Positions 41,929-48,588 of a stretch of DNA of 64,000 nt are shown here, piece after piece; position 1 is the first letter of the stretch; each line of letters begins with the position of its first letter. Source of the stretch: Jiella soli (GTDB taxonomy: Bacteria > Pseudomonadota > Alphaproteobacteria > Rhizobiales > Rhizobiaceae); assembly GCF_020615385.1 (NCBI RefSeq), contig NZ_JAJAVB010000002.1, positions 62,001 through 126,000 on the forward strand. The letters run 5' to 3'. A program made the position numbers and the translations under genes. Under the pieces are notes generated by a model that was not told where the DNA came from, searched no databases, and saw nothing but the letters and a program-made list of their open reading frames with translations.

Positions 41929-42821
41929 CAGACCAGGCGACCATGCGCCGGATCGAGGTCGCCCCGGGCGACCGCCCGGCTGCGATCGATCCCGGGCCGG
42001 CGCCGATGCTGCAGTGGATCGACATCGCCGCGCTCGTCGTAGACGAGGGCTACCAGCGCGAGCTGAAGCGCGGCAACTGGACGGCCATCCGGCGCATCGC
42101 CGGCCAATTCAAATGGTCGCGCTTCTCGCCCGTGTTCGTCGCGCCGATCGAGGGCGGCCGCTTCGCGGTCATCGACGGCCAGCACCGCACCCACGCCGCC
42201 GCGATGTGCGGATTTGCGCAGGTGCCCTGCCAGGTCGTGCCGATGGAAAAGAGCGAGCAGGCGGCGAGCTTCGCCGCCGTCAACGGCCTCGTCACCAAGG
42301 TGACGAAATGGCAGATCTTCAAAGCCGCGCTCTCAGCAGGCGAGAAATGGGCCGTCAGCTGCGACCGCGCGGTTTCCGAGGCCGGATGCCATCTCATGAC
42401 GCGACACGGGGACCCGAACAGGAACAAGTCCGGCGAGATCTATCCCGTCGCGCTGATCCACCAATACGTTCGGGCAAAGCAGGCCGACGTGGTCACCGCA
42501 TCGCTCGGCGCCATCCGCCGATCCGAGTTCGGACGCGAGGCCGCAGCCTATACCAACGAGATCGTCAAGCCGCTTCTGGCCGCGGTGGCCGACCGCCCCT
42601 GGCTGATTTCTCAAGACGTCGATCTCGCCGGCTTCCTGGACGACTTCGACGTCTGGTCTGCCCTGGATCGCGCGGCCGAGCTGACCAAACAGAAGCGGCG
42701 GCAGGGCGTCACCGGCGTCTCTCGCTACGACTTCGCCGCGGCCGAATTCGGCGAAGGCCTCGACCGCGCCTTCCCCCAACGCATGGCACTGCCGGCGCCG
42801 GAGAAGGAGCGCGCGGCATGA
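41925..42821 (+). CDS. ParB/Srx-fold nuclease-like protein
   Basis: 298 residues. The ParB N-terminal-like signature IDGQHRTHAAAMCG is at 83-96, after an LVVDEGYQR-type strand. A helical second half (LIHQYVRAKQADVVTASLGAIRRSEFGREAAAY) follows. ParB-fold proteins act as CTPases, DNases or adaptor factors. No separate HTH is evident. It is translated with the GapR-like fusion that follows (ATGA). Confidence 0.82.
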   Translation: MTDQATMRRIEVAPGDRPAAIDPGPAPMLQWIDIAALVVDEGYQRELKRGNWTAIRRIAGQFKWSRFSPVFVAPIEGGRFAVIDGQHRTHAAAMCGFAQVPCQVVPMEKSEQAASFAAVNGLVTKVTKWQIFKAALSAGEKWAVSCDRAVSEAGCHLMTRHGDPNRNKSGEIYPVALIHQYVRAKQADVVTASLGAIRRSEFGREAAAYTNEIVKPLLAAVADRPWLISQDVDLAGFLDDFDVWSALDRAAELTKQKRRQGVTGVSRYDFAAAEFGEGLDRAFPQRMALPAPEKERAA

Positions 42822-43495
42822 CAGAGACTCCCCGCGCCGGACGCAACGGCGTCTCTGGCGAAACGCTCCTCTCCTTCCTTCATCGCATCGAGCGGCTGCG
42901 GGAGGAGAAGGCCGTCTTCGACGATGACGAAAAGCAGGTCTTCGCCGAGGCGAAGGCAGCCGGGTTCAACGTCAAGGGCATGCGCCGGGTCCTGAAAGTA
43001 CGGAAGATGAAGCCGCACGAGCGCGAGGAGGAAGACGCGCTCCTTGACCTCTACCTGCACGCGATCGGCATGGCGCGCGAGCTACCCCTCTTCCGCAGCG
43101 TTGGGATGATGGCCGTCGACACGGCTGGCCGCGAGAGCGTCGTCGCGGCTCTCAAGCAGATGGTTCCGGAGAACGGCGAGATCGTACTGACGGTGGCCGG
43201 CCAATCCATGCGTCTGTGGCGGGACGACTCCGGTGAAGCGAAGATGGAAGAGGTCAAGCCGCGTCCTGCCGTAGATCATGATCCTTTCGCACAGCCCTCA
43301 CGTCTTCCAGAACGTCCGCGTCAGGAGGTGCCCGAGGTCGACGACGAAGGTGCGAAGGAACTTGGGCGTCAGGCTGCGCGGGACGACGTCCCGGTCATCC
43401 GCAATCCGTTCCCTTGGGACGACTCAAGACGTCCGCTTTGGGATGCCGGTTGGCGTGAGATCGCCGGCTCGGATGGGATGGGTCCGGGCGGATGA
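42818..43495 (+). CDS. GapR-like (DUF2312) domain fused to CrpP/Rmf-like domain
   Basis: 225 residues. Residues about 16-84 follow the DUF2312 pattern closely: HRIERLREEKAVFDDDEKQVFAEAKAAGFNVK then RVLKVRKM and EEEDALLDLYLHAIG. Caulobacter GapR is about 90 residues, clamps overtwisted DNA and aids replication. Residues 90-140 form a small strand-rich linker domain. Residues about 180-213 (GRQAARDDVPVIRNPFPWDD, then WDAGW) match the Rmf/CrpP pattern, small proteins linked to ribosome hibernation or antibiotic modification. The fusion is unusual. Confidence 0.8.
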   Translation: MTETPRAGRNGVSGETLLSFLHRIERLREEKAVFDDDEKQVFAEAKAAGFNVKGMRRVLKVRKMKPHEREEEDALLDLYLHAIGMARELPLFRSVGMMAVDTAGRESVVAALKQMVPENGEIVLTVAGQSMRLWRDDSGEAKMEEVKPRPAVDHDPFAQPSRLPERPRQEVPEVDDEGAKELGRQAARDDVPVIRNPFPWDDSRRPLWDAGWREIAGSDGMGPGG

Positions 43496-44370
43496 AAACC
43501 CGTTCTGAAAAGTCGGCACTTCGCGATCTGGCGGAGGTTCTCTATCCCGAAGATTCGGCCGAACCCATCCTCGCGCGGCCCGTGCGCGGCGCCTTGATGG
43601 AATGGCTGACCGAAATCTGGGCGGAGCGCGAGCTTCTGGATGTCGGCCTGACGCCGCGCCGGCGCGCTCTCTTCTACGGACCGCCTGGCACCGGAAAGAC
43701 GACGCTCGCGCATCATCTCGCAGCGCGGCTGGGGCTGCCGATGGTGATCGCGCGCGCGGACCAGATGATCGATTCCTATGTCGGGTCGACCTCGCAGAAC
43801 ATCGCCAAGCTCTTTGACGCGGTGCGCGCCAGCGACGAACCGTCTGTTCTGTTTCTGGACGAGTTCGATTCGCTCGGCATGAAGCGGATGCAGGCGCGGC
43901 AGGGATCCGAGTCCGAACGCAATCATTCGGTCAACACGGTTCTCCAGCGGATCGACGCGCACACAGGAACCTTGATCGCCGCGACCAATCGTGCCGATGA
44001 TCTCGATCAGGCCGTCTGGCGACGTTTCGAAATCCAGATCGAGATCGCCCTCCCCGGCCCCATCGAACGGCGACATATTCTCGCGCGCTACCTGAAGCCT
44101 TATCAGCTGCCGGAGGACTCTCTGGCAACGCTCGCCGATGCGTTCGGAGGGTCGTCTCCTGCCCTGATCAGACAGTGGTGCGAGGGTCTCAAGCGGCAGA
44201 TGATCGTCGGCCCGAGAGCCGGCTGGGACATGAACCGCGACCGGGTGATCGAACGCCTGATTGCATCCATCGCGCCCCATCCGGATCTGCCGCAGCCGAG
44301 ACTGTGGTCGAAGGGCGTCCTGGACCCTGCCGTCCGCGGCCTTGTCTGGCCGCTGGAGCGGACACAGTGA
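43492..44370 (+). CDS. AAA+ ATPase
   Basis: 292 residues. Walker A GPPGTGKT at 63-70, Walker B VLFLDEFD at 119-126, sensor-1 (TLIAATNRADDL) near 160, and an arginine finger in WRRFEIQIEI near 172. A short N-terminal helical part and a lid domain. Related to classic AAA remodelling enzymes. Its gene overlaps the GapR-like fusion and a small protein gene, so these may work together; the substrate is unknown. Confidence 0.88.
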   Translation: MKTRSEKSALRDLAEVLYPEDSAEPILARPVRGALMEWLTEIWAERELLDVGLTPRRRALFYGPPGTGKTTLAHHLAARLGLPMVIARADQMIDSYVGSTSQNIAKLFDAVRASDEPSVLFLDEFDSLGMKRMQARQGSESERNHSVNTVLQRIDAHTGTLIAATNRADDLDQAVWRRFEIQIEIALPGPIERRHILARYLKPYQLPEDSLATLADAFGGSSPALIRQWCEGLKRQMIVGPRAGWDMNRDRVIERLIASIAPHPDLPQPRLWSKGVLDPAVRGLVWPLERTQ

Positions 44371-44618
44371 CCGCCCGCCCCGTCCAGATCGCCATCTGCG
44401 ACAGCCTCGGCCCGGCCTATGCCGACGCCGGCGCCTTCGTCCAGGCGATCTGCGACGCGGCGGCGATCGAATGGCGCAAGGCCGGCGTCGCCGGCGTCCA
44501 CCTCCTCGACGCCAGCTTTGTCGACGGCTGCCTCTGCCTCGTCACCGGCCCCGGCCAGGAGCCGCTGACCAGGGCCGCCGTCCGCACTTTCCTCGAACAG
44601 AAAAGGCATGCCGCATGA
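44367..44618 (+). CDS. Small hypothetical protein after AAA+ gene
   Basis: 83 residues from GTG overlapping the ATPase stop (GTGA). Alpha/beta sequence with two Cys (CDSLG, then GCLCLVTG). No family recognised. Ends at ATGA with the next gene. Confidence 0.6.
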   Translation: MTARPVQIAICDSLGPAYADAGAFVQAICDAAAIEWRKAGVAGVHLLDASFVDGCLCLVTGPGQEPLTRAAVRTFLEQKRHAA

Positions 44619-45100
44619 AAACCCGCCGAACCGCTGCCGCTCGCCAATGGCTTCCGACGATCTGGCTGGACGAGGTCGTCCCGTCTCTCGCCGAAGATCC
44701 AACCGACTTCCTGGAGAAGGACGAGGCGGGCATTTGGCATGTCCGCCCCTGCGATGAGCAAGACCGCGAGAGCGGGTGCTACGATATCGTGGTCGAGCCA
44801 GGCCAGATCGTCGGCTGGTGCTACTTCGAACCCTATGACGACGTCACCCTGACGATCGATGAGAGCGGCGACTTCGTCGTCGACGGCACCTATCCGGCCG
44901 CCGCCAACGGCTTCATCGCCGACAACGACGGCGACACCTTCGCCGAGAGCATGGACGATCTGGTCTCTGGCTGCGGCAACCCACTCGATCCCGGGACTTA
45001 CAAGGTCCAGGTCTATTTCTGGTCTGACGAGATCCTGCACGTCGCTGAGATCGCGCCCGAAGGCAGCCTCCGCTTCAGGCTGTGCGCCGAAGCGCAGTGA
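44615..45100 (+). CDS. Hypothetical early protein
   Basis: 161 residues. Acidic, strand-rich: LPTIWLDEVVPSLAEDP, YDIVVEPGQIVGWCYFEPYDDVTLTIDESGDFVVDG, and KVQVYFWSDEILHVAEI. Four Cys are spread along it. Low pI and phage context allow a DNA-mimic or inhibitor role, but that is speculation. Its stop overlaps the next small start (TGATG). Confidence 0.65.
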   Translation: MKTRRTAAARQWLPTIWLDEVVPSLAEDPTDFLEKDEAGIWHVRPCDEQDRESGCYDIVVEPGQIVGWCYFEPYDDVTLTIDESGDFVVDGTYPAAANGFIADNDGDTFAESMDDLVSGCGNPLDPGTYKVQVYFWSDEILHVAEIAPEGSLRFRLCAEAQ

Positions 45101-45207
45101 TGCGCGGGCGGCTCGACATCGAGACCGAGCGAGCGAACCGCGCCGAGCGAACCATGCGGATCGTCGCGGCCTATCGCGACGGCGAGAAAGGACGGGACCA
45201 TGGCTGA
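45100..45207 (+). CDS. 35-residue basic peptide
   Basis: ATG overlaps the previous stop as TGATG and its stop falls 8 bases inside the next gene. Product MRGRLDIETERANRAERTMR then IVAAYRDGEKGRDHG, an amphipathic charged helix. The coupling pattern supports translation, but the ORF is short and could be chance. Confidence 0.4.
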   Translation: MRGRLDIETERANRAERTMRIVAAYRDGEKGRDHG

Positions 45208-46393
45208 CGGCACCAAGATCGAATGGACCGACGCGACCTGGAACCCGGTCACCGGCTGCGCCGTGGTCTCGCCCGGCTGCACCAATTGCTACGCCATGAA
45301 GCTCGCCGGCACCCGGCTGAAGCACCTGCCGAGCCGCGCCGGCCTGACGATCGACACCAGGGCCGGCCCGGTCTGGAACGGCACGATCCGCTTCAACACC
45401 GAGTGGCTCGACCAGCCGATGCGCTGGCGCCGCCCGCGCCGGATCTTCGTCTGCGCCCATGGCGACCTATTCGCCGAGGGCGTGACCGACGCCATGCTCG
45501 ACCAGGTCTTCGCCGTCATGGCGCTCGCCCCGCAGCACAGCTTTCAGGTGCTGACGAAGCGGCCGGAGCGGATGCGGGATTATGTCATCGATCTGCACAG
45601 GAGATGCAGGAACATCGGTGGCGCAGCGACTGACATCATACTCGGCCACACGGCGGTCATCAGCGGCGCCGTCAAAACGACCTTTCCGCTGGCCGCTGGA
45701 AGAGCTCGAGACACGGCGCTTAATCAGCTTGACGCTGGCCTGCCCAACGTCTGGCTCGGCGTGTCCGTCGAGGACCAGCAACGCGCCGACCAGCGCATCC
45801 CCATCCTGCTCGACACGCCGGCGGCCGTGCGCTTCGTCTCGGCCGAGCCGCTGCTCGGGCCGATCGACTTCGGCGTCGCATGGCATGGCGAGGACGCTCT
45901 CGAGTCTGAGTGCTGGGGCGATTGCGCCTGGTGCGAGAAGGGCCATCCGCCGCTCCACAACTGTCACCGCGGCAGACAGAGCGAGGCAGCCTTCATGAAG
46001 GGCCGGTCCGGCCTCGACTGGATCATCGTCGGCGGCGAGAGCGGCCACGGCGCCCGGCCGATGCATCCGGACTGGGCCCGCGCGATCCGCGACCAGTGTG
46101 CCGACGCCGGCGTGCCGTTCCTGTTCAAGCAGTGGGGCGAATGGGCGCCTGTCACGGCGGAATCCGACGAGAACGGCGAGTTGGATGCCGTCTATCCGAT
46201 CACCGGCTGCAGCGATCCGAGCGTCCACCGCGGGGAGCAGGAGTGCCTGTTCTGGCAAGGCGACGACGTCGTGCGCTGGCCGCTCATCGACACCCTACCG
46301 ACCACTGGCGTGCGCCGCGTCGGCAAGAAAGCCGCCGGTCGCCTCCTCGACGGGGTGACGCACGACGGTTTCCCGGAGCCGCGCCATGGCTGA
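45200..46393 (+). CDS. DUF5131 (phage Gp37/Gp68) family protein
   Basis: 397 residues. Starts DGTKIEWTDATWNPVTGC; the Cys cluster GCAVVSPGCTNCYAM near residue 23 is C-x7-C-x2-C, like an iron-sulfur site, followed by HGDLFAEGVTD, FQVLTKRPERM, NVWLGVSVEDQ and WIIVGGESGHGARPM, all standard for the family. Function in phages is unknown; the layout recalls radical-SAM enzymes. Insert with CWGDCAWC adds a second Cys cluster near residue 240. Common in early phage operons. Confidence 0.88.
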   Translation: MADGTKIEWTDATWNPVTGCAVVSPGCTNCYAMKLAGTRLKHLPSRAGLTIDTRAGPVWNGTIRFNTEWLDQPMRWRRPRRIFVCAHGDLFAEGVTDAMLDQVFAVMALAPQHSFQVLTKRPERMRDYVIDLHRRCRNIGGAATDIILGHTAVISGAVKTTFPLAAGRARDTALNQLDAGLPNVWLGVSVEDQQRADQRIPILLDTPAAVRFVSAEPLLGPIDFGVAWHGEDALESECWGDCAWCEKGHPPLHNCHRGRQSEAAFMKGRSGLDWIIVGGESGHGARPMHPDWARAIRDQCADAGVPFLFKQWGEWAPVTAESDENGELDAVYPITGCSDPSVHRGEQECLFWQGDDVVRWPLIDTLPTTGVRRVGKKAAGRLLDGVTHDGFPEPRHG

Positions 46394-46907
46394 CACCGCC
46401 GCCCCTGTCCGCCTGCGCCTCTCCCGCGCCCGAGGCTTCGACCTGCAGGCTCTGTCCCGAAAGACCAACGGCCTGCCGGCCAGGAACTGCGCGCGGCCGG
46501 GCAAGTGGGGCAACCCCTTCGTCGTCGGCCGGGACGGCAGCGCCGCCGATTGCGTCGACCTCTACGCCAAGCTCGTCGGCGCCGGCCTAGTCGCGATGAC
46601 CACCCCCGCGCCGGTCGCCGATCAGCTGCGCGCGATGGCGACCGTCCGCGCCGATCGCCACGAGCTCGCCGGCCACAACCTCGCCTGCTGGTGCCGCCCC
46701 GGCCAGCCCTGCCACGCCGACGTCCTGCTCGACGTCCTCGAGACCGAAACGCTGGACGCCGCCCCCCAGGCGACGGCCGACCGCGTCGCCGACTTCCTCC
46801 ACGCGCGGCTGCGCGAGACGGACCTTCGCACCGACGCACTCCAGGTCACCGCCTACGACCCGGCCGCCCCGGCACCGACGCCGGCGGAAGGCAGCGGCCA
46901 TGGCTGA
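46386..46907 (+). CDS. DUF4326 domain protein
   Basis: 173 residues. The DUF4326 pattern is clear: VRLRLSRARGFDLQ, NCARPGKWGNPF, and AGHNLACWCRPGQPCHADVLLDVL. Cys and His in the last block may bind a metal. Phage homologues are of unknown function. The start overlaps the previous stop in the same CCATGGCTGA arrangement as its neighbours. Confidence 0.85.
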   Translation: MADTAAPVRLRLSRARGFDLQALSRKTNGLPARNCARPGKWGNPFVVGRDGSAADCVDLYAKLVGAGLVAMTTPAPVADQLRAMATVRADRHELAGHNLACWCRPGQPCHADVLLDVLETETLDAAPQATADRVADFLHARLRETDLRTDALQVTAYDPAAPAPTPAEGSGHG

Positions 46908-47217
46908 GACGAGCGACGCCCTCCTCAAGCCCGCCGACGCAGCGCGCCGCCTCGCGATCTGCGAGGACCACTTGCGCGAGCTCTCGGCCGCTGGCTTGAT
47001 ACCCTATGTCAACATCGGCCGCGGCGAGATCCGCGAGCGCCGCCGCTACGACCCGGCCGATCTCGACGCCTATGTGGAGACGCAGAAATGCCGGGTGTCT
47101 ACAAGCGCGGCGGTGCCGACGCCTATTCCTACGACTTCCGACGTCGCGGTCGTCGATTTTCAGGCACGACGGGCTGCACGACGAAACGCGACGCGGAAGC
47201 CTTCGTCCGGGCGCTGA
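46900..47217 (+). CDS. Excisionase-like HTH protein overlapping integrase
   Basis: 105 residues. The first 62 form a MerR-like winged HTH of the HTH_17/Xis type (LLKPADAARRLAICEDHLRELSAAGLIPYV, then RRYDPADLDAYVE). The rest, basic and low-complexity, overlaps the start of the integrase gene by 130 bases in another frame. Position just before the integrase supports an excision directionality role. The long overlap may couple the two. Confidence 0.72.
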   Translation: MAETSDALLKPADAARRLAICEDHLRELSAAGLIPYVNIGRGEIRERRRYDPADLDAYVETQKCRVSTSAAVPTPIPTTSDVAVVDFQARRAARRNATRKPSSGR

Positions 47218-48236
47218 AGGACAAGATCGACGCGGCGGTGATCGACACCGCCCGGCCGATGAGCTTCGCCGAGGCCTCGTCGCTCTACTGGCACGAGGTC
47301 GGCCAGCATCACCAGAAATCCGACGACACCGAGCGCACCCTCGCCTGGCTGCAACAGCACGTCGGGCACAAGACGGCGATCGCCGACATCGACGACGCCA
47401 TGATCGCCCGTCTCGTCTCGCGCCGCCGTGGCGAGAGCGTGATCCGCATCCGCGCCGGCGAGCGCGTGCCGGTCCTGGTCAGCCCGGCGACGGTGAACCG
47501 CACCGTGACGATCCCGCTGCAGGGGATCCTCCGCCGCGCCGCCGAGGTCTGGGGCCAGCGCGTCAGGAAGATCGACTGGAAGCGGCACAAGCTGAAGGAG
47601 ACGAAGGAGCGCGTGCGCGAGGCGACGCGCGAGGAGGAGGCGACGCTCTCGGCTGCGATGCGCGAGGACTACCAGCCCGCCCTCGCCTTCGCGATCCTGA
47701 CCGGCTGCCGGCGCGCCGAGATCGTCGGGCTCACCTGGGCGCGCGTCGACTTCTTCAACCGCTGCTTCACTGTCACCGGAAAAGGGGACAAGATCAGGAC
47801 GATCCCGATGTCGAGCGCGGTCCACGAGCTGCTCTGGAGCCTGAAGGACCATCACCCCGAAGCGGTCTTCACCTATCGCGCCGTCCGCGCCCGCAAGCCG
47901 ACGCAGTGCGGCGGCGCCCGCGTGCGCGGCCAGCGCTATCCGATCACGATCGAGGGATTCAAGACGGCCTGGCGGCGCGGACCGAAGGCCTCCGGCGTCG
48001 CCGACTTCCGCTTCCACGACACCCGCCACACCGCCGCGAGCCGCCTCGTCCGCGCGCGGGGCAACCTGAAGCTCGCCCAGAAGATGCTCGGCCACTCCGA
48101 CCTCGCGACCACGACGAAATACGCCCACGTCACCGACGACGACCTTCGCGAGGCGATGGAAGCTGCAAGCACCGCGCCGACGAAAACTTCCACGCAGACT
48201 CCACCAAATCCACGGCGTCGAATTCCAAAGCATTGA
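47088..48236 (+). CDS. Tyrosine-family integrase
   Basis: 382 residues. Catalytic residues are all present: R208 (GCRRAEI), H310 and R313 (HDTRHT), H336 (LGHSDL) and Y345 (TKYAHV); the beta-strand Lys is in TGKGDK. Arm-binding strands at the N-terminus (KRGGADAYSYDFRRRG) and a core-binding SAM-like domain precede. The gene points toward the attachment site 37 bases past its stop. Integration target is a tRNA-Pro gene. Confidence 0.95.
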   Translation: MPGVYKRGGADAYSYDFRRRGRRFSGTTGCTTKRDAEAFVRALKDKIDAAVIDTARPMSFAEASSLYWHEVGQHHQKSDDTERTLAWLQQHVGHKTAIADIDDAMIARLVSRRRGESVIRIRAGERVPVLVSPATVNRTVTIPLQGILRRAAEVWGQRVRKIDWKRHKLKETKERVREATREEEATLSAAMREDYQPALAFAILTGCRRAEIVGLTWARVDFFNRCFTVTGKGDKIRTIPMSSAVHELLWSLKDHHPEAVFTYRAVRARKPTQCGGARVRGQRYPITIEGFKTAWRRGPKASGVADFRFHDTRHTAASRLVRARGNLKLAQKMLGHSDLATTTKYAHVTDDDLREAMEAASTAPTKTSTQTPPNPRRRIPKH

Positions 48237-48272
48237 TGCTCATGAGGTTTTTCGGACTAGGCGCCACCGCAC

Positions 48273-48309
48273 CCCATTCAGGTGCGCTACCAGGCTGCGC
48301 TACGCTCCG
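48273..48309 (-). other. attR core: 5' half of tRNA-Pro(GGG), truncated at the anticodon loop
   Basis: Read on the minus strand: acceptor strand CGGAGCG, TA, D-arm GCGC-AGCCTGGTA-GCGC, A26, anticodon strand CCTGA, loop ATGGGGT with GGG anticodon. After the loop the expected 3' anticodon strand and T-arm are missing and phage sequence begins. It is thus a half gene. The lower-coordinate side is phage, the higher side host promoter. The phage should supply a matching 5' half at the left end, rebuilding the tRNA there. Confidence 0.75.
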
Positions 48310-48319
48310 ACGTGAGAAA

Positions 48320-48348
48320 TCCCTAGAGAAGTCGGGCTTTCCATGCAA
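48320..48348 (-). promoter_or_regulatory. Orphaned host promoter of the tRNA-Pro gene
   Basis: TTGCAT (-35), 17 bases, TAGGGA (-10) on the minus strand, ending about 11 bases before the tRNA half. This fits a strong stable-RNA promoter that now transcribes into the prophage end. Confidence 0.55.
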
Positions 48349-48530
48349 GCGCTTTGGTTGGGTCAAAGTTCACTATGACGAGCGAAGCTGGAATTGCGGG
48401 CCGTGGCGGGCGCAACCGCCCCGCGTGAACGCCCGCAATCCCGGCTTCAATGCGACGATCATGGTTCGCACCGGGGCTCGCACCCACCGCGTCTCATCAG
48501 GCGCGGCAGCCCCTCTTCCGGGGCCGCCAG

Positions 48531-48565
48531 AGGCACTGCCGCGCCGATTGGGCGCGGCAGTGCCT
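48531..48565. terminator. Long hairpin after the RTX gene
   Basis: A perfect 15-bp stem (AGGCACTGCCGCGCC and its complement) with a 5-base loop. No strong T-run follows on either strand. Placed 24 bases after the RTX gene stop, it probably ends or stabilises that transcript. Confidence 0.6.
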
Positions 48566-48588
48566 GTCTTGAGTTTCCTGCCTTGGTC

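Larger units (their letters stand above)
1..48309. mobile_element. Temperate myovirus prophage (lambda-like head, P2-like tail), left end outside window
   Basis: Continuous phage gene content runs from the left edge to the integrase, with terminase, portal, capsid, contractile tail, replication, repressor and integrase modules in phage order. The right boundary is the tRNA-Pro half-gene just beyond the integrase stop; host-type genes begin immediately after it. The left boundary, attL and any lysis genes are not in the window. Head genes match lambda-type families and tail genes match P2-type families, so the element is a mosaic. All structural genes, both terminase subunits, the repressor and the integrase are open, so the part seen looks intact. 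Confidence 0.95.

Noticed and set aside
41897-42817. N-terminal extension of the GapR-like protein in the same frame
   Set aside because: Runs through the ParB-like gene as Arg-rich shadow sequence; ATG at 42,818 overlaps the previous stop and starts at the domain.
1-48309. Holin and endolysin genes
   Set aside because: No lysozyme, amidase or classic holin pattern in the window. The 48-residue membrane peptide at 39,397 is in the early operon and unlikely to be a holin. Lysis genes are probably left of position 1.
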